This document shows positions 1 to 7,199 of a stretch of 32,040 nt of DNA, piece by piece. Location of the stretch: assembly GCA_031279815.1 (NCBI GenBank), contig JAITHW010000055.1, positions 1 through 32,040 on the forward strand, read 5' to 3'. Within the stretch, counting starts at the first letter, position 1. Every line of letters begins with the position of its first letter. The translations under genes were made by a program, and so were the position numbers. The notes below the pieces were generated by a model. It searched no databases. It was not told the origin of the DNA and worked only from the letters and a program-made list of their open reading frames with translations. The stretch comes from Treponema sp. (GTDB taxonomy: Bacteria; Spirochaetota; Spirochaetia; Treponematales; Breznakiellaceae).

Positions 1-53
1 GGAAGCCTGAAACGGCGGGGAAAGAACCGGCCAAGTTGGCGTTAAGCGCGTAA
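1..53 (+). CDS. possible C-terminal tail of a gene entering from the left
   Basis: A reading frame open from the window edge ends at a TAA at 51-53 and encodes 16 residues rich in Ala, Lys and Pro. Such a tail is compatible with the end of a real protein, but it is too short to identify. Another frame also ends within 45 bases, so this is only a guess based on the window edge. Confidence 0.2.
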   Translation, partial: KPETAGKEPAKLALSA

Positions 54-343
54 CGGGCCGGGAGCTGCCGGGGAAAAGATTTTTGTGAAAAATTATCTTT
101 GCCCTTGACGAAAAACATAAGATTGCACGGAAGGGGGCGTCCGCGGGGTGTCCACGGATTACACGGATTTTCACGGATTAATAGAAGAAGCGAATCCGTG
201 GTAATCCGTGTAATCCGCGGACCGGAAAAAGCGTTTACTATTTACTATTTACCACGTACCATGTTCCGCGGATACTGTTTAAATGCCCCGGCAAAGGGTG
301 TTCCTCTCTTTACAAGCCGCCGAGATTTTATTATGGTCATACT
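54..343. other. gene-free stretch with a repeat hairpin
   Basis: About 290 bases with no convincing gene. It contains the long inverted repeat at 150-222 and, at about 233-252, a short tandem run of TTTACTA units. A reading frame crosses the repeat (from 99), but its translation is produced by the repeat itself and has no ribosome binding site. I could not pick out a convincing promoter for the gene at 344. Confidence 0.5.
150..222. repeat. long inverted repeat, copy 1 of a dispersed element
   Basis: The arms 150-179 and 193-222 are 30 bases each and are complementary at 27 of 30 positions, with a 13-base loop. The arms are built from iterated ACGGATT units. A 23-base stretch (156-178) recurs exactly on the opposite strand at 27720-27742, so the element is dispersed. 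Intergenic hairpin repeats made of ATCCGTG/CACGGAT units are known in many bacterial genomes. Whether this one is transcribed, binds a protein or is a passive mobile repeat cannot be told from sequence. Confidence 0.85.
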
Positions 344-1237
344 ATGGAGATGCGTGGAGGCAGAAAGCTCTTTATTTTGTGGGGTATGGCGGGTATCCTT
401 GGTATTGGGAGCGGGGTCTTTTTTTCCCGTGATCCCGTGCTGATTGTTACGGATGCATCCTTTACCGCCCTGTACGGAGCCCGGCGGGCCAGGTTAAAAA
501 CCGTCAAAGCTTCCATCCAACTCTTCAGACCGGTTAAGCCGGTGATGGTTGCCGATAATGCCGGACCGGATATGGTGGCCTTTGCGGTTGAGCAAGCCGG
601 AGGATCCCCCTATTGCATATTATTTCCATATAGGTATAATGAAGGGGCCGAACGGTATGTGGAACAATTTCCCCAGGTGCCGGTCTTCATTCTTGGGGGG
701 CGGAATCAAAACCCCCGGGTGAACGGGACGATCTTTATAGAGACCGATTCAGGGACGGATCTATACCGAGCGGGGTTATGCGCCGGGATCATGGCCCGGA
801 ATGACGGCAAGGAGGTTCTTTTTTTTCAGAATGAGGCGATGGCCGCAGAACAGCAGGATGCGTTTCAGGCAGGGCTTCGGGAACAGGGCTTTGAAAAAAC
901 GCCTAAATACCTCAGCGTAAGCCAAGATTATTCCGATAATCAAAATGTTTCTTGTGTGGTTATGAATGGTCAGGCCGCTCTGTTTCTTAATAAGGATCTC
1001 GATACACCGGTTATTCTGTTTTCCTGGATTGACCCGGATGTAACCGCCACACCGGTGAAGCTTGTGTTTGATGATTCCCCTTGGGCGTTGGTTACGAGGG
1101 TAGTACAAATGATACCTGGGAAAAATCCGGAGGGGGCGGTTCCCTCGGAAATAGTGTTCCCAGGGAGGAGGATACGGGACAAGGGGATTTTACATGATTT
1201 AAAAAATGTGATATACAATAATATACCTAATATATAA
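344..1237 (+). CDS. exported protein resembling a type 1 periplasmic-binding protein
   Basis: This 297-residue protein has a basic N-terminus followed by a hydrophobic segment (about residues 9-27), so it is exported or anchored in the inner membrane. The rest alternates strands and helices as in the type 1 periplasmic-binding fold: hydrophobic strands end in small loops (for example near residues 90-95 and 112-117), and a hinge-like segment follows at about 135-155. It is shorter than most sugar or BMP-type binding proteins. No transport permease or ATPase lies beside it; instead the flaA pair follows 121 bases downstream. I do not recognise a named family. The start is uncertain: ATG 344 and ATG 350 are two codons apart and neither has a good ribosome binding site. 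Possible roles are ligand sensing or a structural periplasmic protein; both are inference. Confidence 0.7.
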   Translation: MEMRGGRKLFILWGMAGILGIGSGVFFSRDPVLIVTDASFTALYGARRARLKTVKASIQLFRPVKPVMVADNAGPDMVAFAVEQAGGSPYCILFPYRYNEGAERYVEQFPQVPVFILGGRNQNPRVNGTIFIETDSGTDLYRAGLCAGIMARNDGKEVLFFQNEAMAAEQQDAFQAGLREQGFEKTPKYLSVSQDYSDNQNVSCVVMNGQAALFLNKDLDTPVILFSWIDPDVTATPVKLVFDDSPWALVTRVVQMIPGKNPEGAVPSEIVFPGRRIRDKGILHDLKNVIYNNIPNI

Positions 1238-1286
1238 AAAAATGTTGCAAACTGAAATAAAAATAATATATACTTAATATAGAGGT

Positions 1287-1315
1287 TTGACAAAGAACCG
1301 ATAAGTAAGTATACT
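1287..1315 (+). promoter_or_regulatory. sigma-70 promoter for the flaA pair
   Basis: TTGACA at 1287-1292 and TATACT at 1310-1315 are separated by exactly 17 bases, an almost perfect housekeeping promoter. The region just upstream (1241-1280) is very A/T-rich, like an UP element. Transcription would begin near 1322, giving a leader of about 37 bases that includes the AAAAGGAG at 1345-1352. Confidence 0.8.
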
Positions 1316-1323
1316 GTTACTTA
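1302..1323. promoter_or_regulatory. inverted repeat overlapping the flaA -10 box (possible operator)
   Basis: TAAGTAA at 1302-1308 and TTACTTA at 1317-1323 are perfect inverted 7-mers around an 8-base centre that contains the -10 box. A protein bound here would cover the -10 box and the start site. No regulator gene is nearby, so the role is inference only. Confidence 0.35.
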
Positions 1324-1358
1324 ATCTTAGTTCCCAACGTTTAGAAAAGGAGTATGGG

Positions 1359-2102
1359 ATGAAACAAGGTAGTTTCAGGGCTACTTGCCTTATTCTTATG
1401 GCATGTATAGCAGTATTATCAGCTTTTGGTGACGACCACACGGTTGTTCTTGAAACCAGGATTTTGGAGACTTTTGATAACAATGAGGAGTCTCCTTATG
1501 ATTGGCGGCTTGATGCAAGCAAATTTGCTACAAAAACCGATGAAGAGTCGTGGCCCAAAGTAACGTATGTTCCTGCATGGCCCGTGGCGATTTTCGGTAC
1601 TAACCCGGAAAATGAGGTAAAGAGCCTTGGTATCTGGGGCAAATTTGATCGCCGTGGGTTTAACTGGATTGATGTGTATCCAGTGGAAGCAGGCGCCGAT
1701 GAGGGTGCTCCGGCAACGGTGATCCCCATTCCGGGGCGGATTCAGTATCTGGATATGTGGGTATGGGGTTCAAATCTCAGGTATACTCTCGAAGCCTATT
1801 TCCGGGATTTTCGCGGAGTGATTCATGTGATCAATCTGGGAAGCATTAACCACAACGGATGGAAAAATCTGCGCGCTGCGGTACCCAGTAGTGTTCCCCA
1901 ATCCAAAATGGTTCTTCCCAAGCTTGCGGCTCTCGAGTTTGTCAAATTTCGGATCTGGACCGATCCGAGTGAACAGGTAGATAATTTCTATGTCTATTTT
2001 GATCACTTCAAAATACTGACAGACATATTTGAGACACCCTATGATGGAGATGTGCTCGAAAGAGGTGATAGGGTGCAGGAATTTTGGAATGGAGGCGAAT
2101 AA
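1359..2102 (+). CDS. flaA: flagellar filament outer layer protein, FlaA family (first copy)
   Basis: The 247-residue protein has a signal peptide (hydrophobic residues about 8-22, then AFG before an acidic mature start). The mature part has features of the spirochaete FlaA sheath family: an early LETFDN-type segment, a central strand-rich domain with many aromatic residues (WVWGSNLRYTLEAYFRDFRG), a GWKNLRAAVP motif and a C-terminal YVYFDHFKILTD motif. FlaA proteins coat the FlaB core of periplasmic flagella and affect filament stiffness and helical shape. Treponemes commonly carry paired FlaA paralogues in tandem besides a classical FlaA. The start ATG sits 6 bases after AAAAGGAG. The second copy begins at the base after its stop codon. 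The acidic C-terminus ends in EFWNGGE, echoed by ADFW in the neighbour. Confidence 0.88.
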   Translation: MKQGSFRATCLILMACIAVLSAFGDDHTVVLETRILETFDNNEESPYDWRLDASKFATKTDEESWPKVTYVPAWPVAIFGTNPENEVKSLGIWGKFDRRGFNWIDVYPVEAGADEGAPATVIPIPGRIQYLDMWVWGSNLRYTLEAYFRDFRGVIHVINLGSINHNGWKNLRAAVPSSVPQSKMVLPKLAALEFVKFRIWTDPSEQVDNFYVYFDHFKILTDIFETPYDGDVLERGDRVQEFWNGGE

Positions 2103-2816
2103 ATGAAACGATATATTGTTATAGCCTTATGTTTGTTGTCTGTAGGGGTATTGTTTGCCCAGCAGGAGGGATCGGATCCGAGCCGGATTGGTATTGATAC
2201 GGCTCAACAGAATCTGAAAGAGATTTCGATCGATAAATTTGAGCATGACAGTTATTGGCATGGGGTCATCTCCCCCGATGACGGGTTTATAAACGCCCGG
2301 CTTTTTGAGGGAAATCCCGCAGGGAAGGAGCCTATCCCGGAAGAAGAAGGTCTTAATATCTCGGATAGCCTTGTCTTGGGCGCCAGGGTTGATTTTCTCC
2401 ACAGAGGAAATATTAGTTTTTCCCTGTATCCCAGACGCCCGATTCCTATAGAAGGGATCACCAAGACCATTTCGGTATGGGCGGTGGGACGGAACTACAA
2501 TCACACCCTCAAAATTCTGATTCAGGATTTCTTTGGCCGCCAGTTTGAACTGGAGATGGGAAAGCTAAATTTTCAGGGATGGAAAAGGCTGACCGTTGCG
2601 ATCCCCAGCCAGCCGCTCATTGGCAAAGCAGGGATTGTTCAGCGGGATTACCACTACAACAACCAGTTAGGAATCAAGGTTCTCGGGTTTAAGGTTGAGT
2701 GCGATCCTGCGGAAACCAGCGGAACCTACTATCTGTATCTTGATGATCTGCGGGCCGTAACCGATCTTTTTGCGGAAAACAACCGGGATCCTGACGATAT
2801 GGCCGATTTTTGGTAA
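2103..2816 (+). CDS. flaA: flagellar filament outer layer protein, FlaA family (second copy)
   Basis: The 237-residue protein has a clear signal peptide (residues 1-19, cleavage after LFA). It shares its plan with the preceding gene: an N-terminal segment with DKFEHDSYW, a core with VWAVGRNYNHTLKILIQDFF, a GWKRLTVAIP motif matching GWKNLRAAVP upstream, and a C-terminal YYLYLDDLRAVTDLF. These motifs identify the spirochaete FlaA sheath family. The gene starts directly after the TAA of the first copy, with GGAGG at 2091-2095 seven bases upstream of the ATG, so the two are co-translated from one message. A strong terminator follows 46 bases downstream. The two proteins are divergent in sequence, so they are old paralogues and may be two distinct sheath subunits. 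Confidence 0.9.
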   Translation: MKRYIVIALCLLSVGVLFAQQEGSDPSRIGIDTAQQNLKEISIDKFEHDSYWHGVISPDDGFINARLFEGNPAGKEPIPEEEGLNISDSLVLGARVDFLHRGNISFSLYPRRPIPIEGITKTISVWAVGRNYNHTLKILIQDFFGRQFELEMGKLNFQGWKRLTVAIPSQPLIGKAGIVQRDYHYNNQLGIKVLGFKVECDPAETSGTYYLYLDDLRAVTDLFAENNRDPDDMADFW

Positions 2817-2862
2817 ACCCTCTGAGGTCTACTAAAAGACTTAATCCAGGGCTTTAAGCAGC

Positions 2863-2897
2863 AAAAAGGGAGAGGTAAAACCTCTCCCTTTTTGTTT
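2863..2897 (+). terminator. rho-independent terminator after the flaA pair
   Basis: A 13-bp perfect stem (2863-2875 with 2881-2893) and a 5-base TAAAA loop run into a T-rich tail. The A-run and T-run on the two flanks would also allow function on the other strand. It separates the flaA operon from the division cluster. Confidence 0.92.
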
Positions 2898-3028
2898 TAT
2901 CAGTTAAGAAAAAAATTCAAGGTACGATTCTTAAAAGCAGGCGCCGGCATAACTCCCTAGCAGCCGATTATGATCCGCCCCCCCTATAGCCCAGAGGATA
3001 TATTGAAAATGCAGGCTTAACATAATAC

Positions 3029-3034
3029 TATACT
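3029..3034 (+). promoter_or_regulatory. candidate -10 box (TATACT), upstream copy
   Basis: TATACT at 3029-3034 is a good -10 hexamer. The nearest -35 match, TTGAAA at 3003-3008, is 20 bases away, longer than ideal. The surrounding 12-base string is repeated about 174 bases downstream. If used, it would start an RNA near 3040. Confidence 0.35.
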
Positions 3035-3157
3035 TAAGTCCCTGATATGAAAAGTTTGCGTTCCGACTAATCTGCCTAAAAGTTATTCTAGTACGATTTA
3101 ACGAGAACCCGGAGGCTTGTATCCGAAAGACTTTTTGAGGTGAGCTTCGGTTAAAAA

Positions 3158-3189
3158 TATGTTTCTACCTGGTTAAAGCGTAGAACATA
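3158..3189 (+). other. hairpin in the rsmH leader
   Basis: Bases 3158-3168 and 3180-3189 form a 10-bp stem with one bulged T and an 11-base loop. It is not followed by a T-run, so it is not a classical terminator. It ends shortly before the second -10-like box at 3203. Confidence 0.5.
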
Positions 3190-3202
3190 AAAGAGAGGAT
3201 AC

Positions 3203-3223
3203 TATACTTATGCATGGCCATGC
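3203..3223 (+). promoter_or_regulatory. second -10-like box next to a 12-bp palindrome
   Basis: TATACT at 3203-3208 is followed at 3212-3223 by GCATGGCCATGC, a perfect palindrome centred about where transcription would begin. The -35 region is poor (TAGAAC at 3181-3186, 16 bases upstream), as expected of a regulated promoter. A symmetric site over the start point suggests an operator, but nothing shows which protein would bind. Confidence 0.4.
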
Positions 3224-3335
3224 GCACTGTTGCCTGCCGTTTTACATTTCCGTACTTCAAAGCGGTGATTTACAGGTCTACTTAATGATTTTTCTCATGC
3301 CGGTCTAGGTATTTATGAAAGCGCCTAAGGATACA

Positions 3336-4289
3336 ATGGAAATTGTTCATACTCCGGTTTTACTGGAAGAGGTAATTCGATTCCTTGGTCCCCGCCGGCA
3401 GGGAGAACTTATGATTGATGCTACCTTGGGAGAGGGAGGACATAGCCATGCGTTTTTATCTCGATTTCCAGACTTGCAGGTCATCGGTATTGACGCGGAT
3501 AGAGATATACAAGACGTAGCAAAAGAAAGGCTTAGAGAATTTGGAAGCAGGATTGTTTTTTATACCGGCTGGTCTCAGGATTTTTTTGCGTCTCCGCCTG
3601 TGGATAACCGGCGTCCGGATACGATACTCATAGATTTAGGGGTCAGTCTGTATCATTACCGGAAAGGAAATCGGGGTTTCAGCTTTATGAGAGATGAAGC
3701 CCTGGATATGCGGATTGATAGAACCGGAGGAGTGTCTGCGGCGGACCTGATAGCCGGTCTTTCCGAAAGAGAACTGGCGGATCTGCTCTATATTAATGGA
3801 GAGGAACGGTATTCCCGGCGTATTGCCCGGAGTATTAAAGAAGCGAAAACCCAGGGGAAGATAACCGGTTCTGGGGGTCTTGCGGAACTGGTAGTCCGGG
3901 CGGTTCCTGTTGCCTATCGGTATGGTCCCGTGCATCCGGCGACCAAGACCTTTCAGGCCCTGCGGATTGCGGTAAATCGGGAACTTGAGGGCCTTCCGGC
4001 GCTTTTAGAAGCGGCCCTAGAGGCGCTTAAACCTGGAGGGCGTATGGGAGTGATCAGTTTTCACTCTTTGGAGGACCGAATTGTTAAAAATTTTTTCCGA
4101 GAGAGAGGGAAAAATACCCTGGAAGAGCCGATACATAAAAAGGGAGGGCGCGGGATAATCAACCTTCTCAGCCGGAAGGGTATTTCCCCGGGAATGGATG
4201 AAATCCGGAATAATCCATCGTCCCGGAGTGCCAGGTTGCGGGTTGTGGAGAAAAATGTGCATGAGTATAGGCTTAAGGACGGGCAATGA
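3336..4289 (+). CDS. rsmH: 16S rRNA (cytosine-1402-N4)-methyltransferase RsmH
   Basis: RsmH (MraW) uses S-adenosylmethionine to methylate N4 of C1402 in the ribosomal P site. Diagnostic motifs are present: VHTPVLLEEV at the N-terminus, the SAM-binding DATLGEGGHS (about residues 28-37), GIDAD, LIDLGVS, GFSF, DMRID, VNRELEGL and the near-invariant GVISFHSLEDRIVK. At 317 residues the length is normal. I prefer ATG 3336, which has TAAGGA four bases upstream and gives MEIVHTPVLL as in homologues; an in-frame ATG at 3315 would add seven residues but has a poorer ribosome binding site. It heads the division cluster, as mraW does widely, but no mraZ precedes it. Its stop overlaps the next start as ATGA. 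Confidence 0.96.
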   Translation: MEIVHTPVLLEEVIRFLGPRRQGELMIDATLGEGGHSHAFLSRFPDLQVIGIDADRDIQDVAKERLREFGSRIVFYTGWSQDFFASPPVDNRRPDTILIDLGVSLYHYRKGNRGFSFMRDEALDMRIDRTGGVSAADLIAGLSERELADLLYINGEERYSRRIARSIKEAKTQGKITGSGGLAELVVRAVPVAYRYGPVHPATKTFQALRIAVNRELEGLPALLEAALEALKPGGRMGVISFHSLEDRIVKNFFRERGKNTLEEPIHKKGGRGIINLLSRKGISPGMDEIRNNPSSRSARLRVVEKNVHEYRLKDGQ

Positions 4290-4576
4290 AAAGGTGGCTC
4301 ATACTTTTATATTTTTTTGCCCTGACTATACCCCTTTTTTTAGGTATTACCGCATGGCAGTCCTCCCGGTATGCGGCGCTGGAACGGGAAGTGAAGCGGC
4401 TTGAAGTTGATCAGGAAGTATGGATAGAAAGCAACAAACGGCTTATTGCAGGCATTGCGGTCCTTTCATCCCCCGGGAGAATCGAAAAAATAGCTCGAGA
4501 TGAACTAGGATTAACCAAAATCCGCCCTGAAGATGTATTGCAAATTCGCATTGATAGTGAAAGGAGAAAACCTTAG
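4286..4576 (+). CDS. ftsL: cell division protein of the FtsL/DivIC type
   Basis: This is a 96-residue bitopic membrane protein: a short basic N-terminus, one transmembrane helix (about residues 4-24), a charged heptad-like coiled coil (about 28-58) and a short C-terminal part with LSSPGRIEKIARDELGL, the pattern typical of FtsL/DivIC proteins. FtsL forms a periplasmic complex with FtsQ/DivIB and FtsB/DivIC that activates the FtsW-FtsI septal synthase. Identification rests on architecture and on the place between rsmH and murF, because the family is poorly conserved. The start overlaps the rsmH stop (ATGA). An ftsI/pbp gene normally follows here in other bacteria, but murF comes next instead. 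Confidence 0.85.
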   Translation: MKRWLILLYFFALTIPLFLGITAWQSSRYAALEREVKRLEVDQEVWIESNKRLIAGIAVLSSPGRIEKIARDELGLTKIRPEDVLQIRIDSERRKP

Positions 4577-6052
4577 GTGGGTAAAGATACGGCACAGGAT
4601 AAGACGGTTATTATGCATTGTACCGGTTTATCCCGGGCTTTGAAAGCGCAGTTCATTTCCTTTCGGGAAGGTGTTGCAGATCATAAGGGAGCCGTCTCTT
4701 CGGTAAGTATTGATTCAAGAACCGTGCTGCCTGGGGCGCTTTTTGTGGCTCTGATTGGGGCTGTTCAAGACGGGCACCGGTATGTACAAGCCGCATTTGA
4801 GGCGGGAGCTGCGGCAGCCATGATCGCCCGGTCTCGTTGGGAAGATCCGCAGTCGGAGCTTGCGGAAACCGCCCGGAAATTTTATGGTATACTCCTTGTG
4901 GTGGAAGATACCCTTAAGGGGTTACAGGAAGCGGCGGCTTATTATCTTGAACGGTTTCCCCGGCTGCTTAAAATCGGCATCACCGGTTCATCCGGGAAAA
5001 CGACCACCAAGGAGATCCTTGGAGCCATGATACGCCGTGAAAAAACAGTGGTGATGAATCAGGGCAATTTAAATTCCGAGACCGGTCTCCCCCTGTCGGT
5101 TTTTATGGTCCGTTCTTCCCATGAAGTGGGGATATTTGAATTGGGGATGAACCGGCACGGCGAGATAGAGGAGATTACGGGGGTGCTTAAACCTCATATT
5201 GCCCTTATTACCAATATTGGATCCGCCCATATCGGATTTTTCGGCAGTAAACAGGCAATTGCTGAGGAAAAAAAGGCGATTTTTTCAAAATTTTCGGGAA
5301 ATGAATGCGCCCTTATCCCGGCGGATGATCCTTATCGGGATTTTCTTGCGGCTGGTGTCAGAGGCCGGGTCATTTTGTATGGGCCTCCGATGATGGAAAA
5401 ATTGGGGGAAGTACGGGATCGGGGAATTGGGGGGGTTGAATTGGTATGGGATGGCGTCCCGGTTTGTTGCGGTCTTCCCGGAGCGCATAATCTGCGGAAC
5501 ATCCTGGCGGCGGCGGCCATAGCCGGAGAAGTCCCGATAAGTTCCCGGTCAATTCGAGCGGGGCTGGAAGCGGTTAAAGGGATCTTTGGGCGGACTGAAA
5601 TTCTCCGGGGACCGGTAACGGTGATTCAAGATTGTTATAACGCCAACCCCGAATCAATGACGGCGGCGATAGGTATGTGCGATGATCTTGATGAAGCCGG
5701 ACGGAGGATCTATGTAATTGGCTCTATGCTGGAATTGGGGGGCCGTTCTCAAGAAGCTCACAGGATGATTGGCCTGCGTTTGGCATCCTCTAAAGCGGAT
5801 CTGGTTTGTCTTTATGGGGAGGAAACCAAGGCGGCCCTTGAAGCGTTGCAATCCCTTAAAGGGAGGGAGCAAAAAGCGCCTTTTTTTCATACTACCAGGA
5901 TGGACGAGTTATCGGCGTTTCTTTCGGGGTTTATACGATCCGGGGATGTGGTCCTGTTAAAAGGTTCCCGGACCTGCGCCCTGGAACAGCTTACCGAAGG
6001 GTTGATGGCGGCCGCCGGCAGTGAAACCCCGGCGGCAAAGGGAGTATGTTAG
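4577..6052 (+). CDS. murF: UDP-N-acetylmuramoyl-tripeptide--D-alanyl-D-alanine ligase MurF
   Basis: MurF adds the D-Ala-D-Ala dipeptide to the UDP-MurNAc-tripeptide in the cytoplasm with ATP. Visible motifs are the N-terminal substrate domain with VSIDSRTVLPGALFVAL (about 43-59), the ATP-binding GITGSSGKTTTKE (134-146), MNQGNLNSETGLPLS, FELGMNRHGEIEEI, NIGSAHIGFFGS and the C-terminal DCYNANPESM (352-361). The length of 491 residues is slightly above average. It begins with GTG directly after the ftsL stop, with AAGGAG at 4561-4566 ten bases upstream; a later ATG at 4613 is possible but leaves the GTG and its ribosome site unexplained. The murE, murD, murC and murG genes usually found nearby are absent here. 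Confidence 0.96.
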   Translation: MGKDTAQDKTVIMHCTGLSRALKAQFISFREGVADHKGAVSSVSIDSRTVLPGALFVALIGAVQDGHRYVQAAFEAGAAAAMIARSRWEDPQSELAETARKFYGILLVVEDTLKGLQEAAAYYLERFPRLLKIGITGSSGKTTTKEILGAMIRREKTVVMNQGNLNSETGLPLSVFMVRSSHEVGIFELGMNRHGEIEEITGVLKPHIALITNIGSAHIGFFGSKQAIAEEKKAIFSKFSGNECALIPADDPYRDFLAAGVRGRVILYGPPMMEKLGEVRDRGIGGVELVWDGVPVCCGLPGAHNLRNILAAAAIAGEVPISSRSIRAGLEAVKGIFGRTEILRGPVTVIQDCYNANPESMTAAIGMCDDLDEAGRRIYVIGSMLELGGRSQEAHRMIGLRLASSKADLVCLYGEETKAALEALQSLKGREQKAPFFHTTRMDELSAFLSGFIRSGDVVLLKGSRTCALEQLTEGLMAAAGSETPAAKGVC

Positions 6053-7132
6053 GTGTTTCTGGAATTTCTCTATCCTTTAGTAAAATATTTTACCCCTTTC
6101 AACGTATTCCAGTACCTTTCTTTCCGTGGGGCCTACGCGGCTTTAACAACCCTGCTTATATGCTATATACTAGGTCCCCTGATAATCGAAGCCCTCCGCA
6201 GGCTCAAGATAGGTCAATCCATCCGGGAAGAGGGACCCGAAACTCATTTGAAGAAAGGAGGCACCCCTACTATGGGGGGTACTCTGATTATTTTCTCCGT
6301 GGTCCTCTCTATGCTCTTATGGCAGGATTTAGGGAACGGCAAGGTGTGGCTTACCTTGGAAGCTTTTATCGCTTTGGGGGTAATCGGCTTTATAGATGAT
6401 TACCTCAAGGTAAGCCGCCGTAATTCCGATGGTCTGCCCGCTTGGGCAAAGCTGGCCGGCCAGTTCGCGGTTGCCATTGGGGTGGTGGTTTTCCTCTATT
6501 TTTCAGGAGAAGAAGGGATCACGTCTCTCTATATTCCTTTTTTCAAAAATCCGGTAGTGGATCTGGGGGTTCTATGGATTCCCTTTGGGGTACTTCTTAT
6601 CGTAGGGGAATCCAATGCGGTGAATTTTTCTGATGGCCTGGACGGGCTTGCTGCGGGATTGCTTTTGCTGGTATTTATTACTTTGGCGATCCTCACCTAT
6701 CTTTCAGGCCGGGCGGATTATTCCGCTTATCTGGGGATACCGTACATTACCGGCGCGGGGGAATTGACGGTTTTCTGCCTTGCCGCGGTAGGGGCCTGCA
6801 TCGGGTTTCTGTGGTTCAACGCCCACCCCGCGGAGGTTTTTATGGGGGATGTGGGAAGCCTGCCTCTGGGAGGGGTCATCGCGGTCATATCCCTGATCAT
6901 CAAAAAAGAAATTCTCATCCTCGTTATCGGCGGGGTTTTTGTATTGGAAATCGCCTCGGTAATTATTCAAGTGGCTTCCTATAAATTACGAAAAAAGCGG
7001 GTGTTTAAAATGGCCCCTCTTCATCATCATTTTGAATTATCCGGTTGGATGGAAACCAAGGTTGTAATCCGTTTTTGGATTCTTGGAGGGTTATTTGCTA
7101 TCATTGCCCTTTCAACATTGAAGATCCAATAA
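6053..7132 (+). CDS. mraY: phospho-N-acetylmuramoyl-pentapeptide-transferase MraY
   Basis: MraY transfers phospho-MurNAc-pentapeptide to undecaprenyl phosphate, making lipid I in the inner membrane. The 359 residues show about ten hydrophobic helices and the catalytic signatures: FIDDYLK with paired Asp at 115-116, NFSDGLDGLA with Asp194, FMGDVGSLPLGG with Asp266, and the HHH triplet in MAPLHHHFELSGW at 324-326. Small deviations from the common form (NFSDG for NLTDG, GDVGS for GDTGS) are conservative. It starts with GTG at the base after the murF stop, with AAAGGGAG ending eight bases upstream. A promoter for ftsW appears to lie over its last codons. Confidence 0.96.
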   Translation: MFLEFLYPLVKYFTPFNVFQYLSFRGAYAALTTLLICYILGPLIIEALRRLKIGQSIREEGPETHLKKGGTPTMGGTLIIFSVVLSMLLWQDLGNGKVWLTLEAFIALGVIGFIDDYLKVSRRNSDGLPAWAKLAGQFAVAIGVVVFLYFSGEEGITSLYIPFFKNPVVDLGVLWIPFGVLLIVGESNAVNFSDGLDGLAAGLLLLVFITLAILTYLSGRADYSAYLGIPYITGAGELTVFCLAAVGACIGFLWFNAHPAEVFMGDVGSLPLGGVIAVISLIIKKEILILVIGGVFVLEIASVIIQVASYKLRKKRVFKMAPLHHHFELSGWMETKVVIRFWILGGLFAIIALSTLKIQ

Positions 7133-7146
7133 AAATTTCGTATAAT
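7118..7146 (+). promoter_or_regulatory. internal promoter before ftsW
   Basis: TTGAAG at 7118-7123 and a perfect TATAAT at 7141-7146 are 17 bases apart. The -35 box lies inside the last codons of mraY. Transcription would begin near 7153, leaving a leader of about 47 bases before ftsW. It would let the later division genes be transcribed independently of murF and mraY. Confidence 0.6.
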
Positions 7147-7199
7147 TATAAATAAAATTTTGTTTGATTTAGTAATCGGGGGAGCATTGAACAGATAGC

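Larger units (their letters stand above)
2899..3335 (+). other. long gene-free leader before the division cluster
   Basis: About 430 bases with no convincing protein gene. It holds two copies of a 12-base -10-like string (ATACTATACTTA, near 3025-3036 and 3199-3210), a hairpin at 3158-3189 and a perfect 12-bp palindrome at 3212-3223. A segment near 3100-3155 can also form an imperfect stem. This could be a regulated leader of rsmH, or a small structured RNA followed by a separate rsmH promoter. I could not assign it to a known RNA family by eye. No mraZ gene is present in this place. Confidence 0.5.

Noticed and set aside
99-443. Plus-strand frame of 114 codons across the first repeat
   Set aside because: Its middle is simply a translation of the hairpin repeat, it has no ribosome site, and its end overlaps the better-supported gene at 344.
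551-558. GCCGATAA, an exact sigma-28 -10 match
   Set aside because: It is inside a coding region with no TAAA at the right distance; the codons GCC GAT AAT are common here (another copy lies at 20508-20515 in flgC).
3036-3290. A 6S RNA in the rsmH leader
   Set aside because: The 5' string resembles the start of some 6S RNAs, but I could not find a convincing closing stem with the 3' part, so I report only an unexplained leader.
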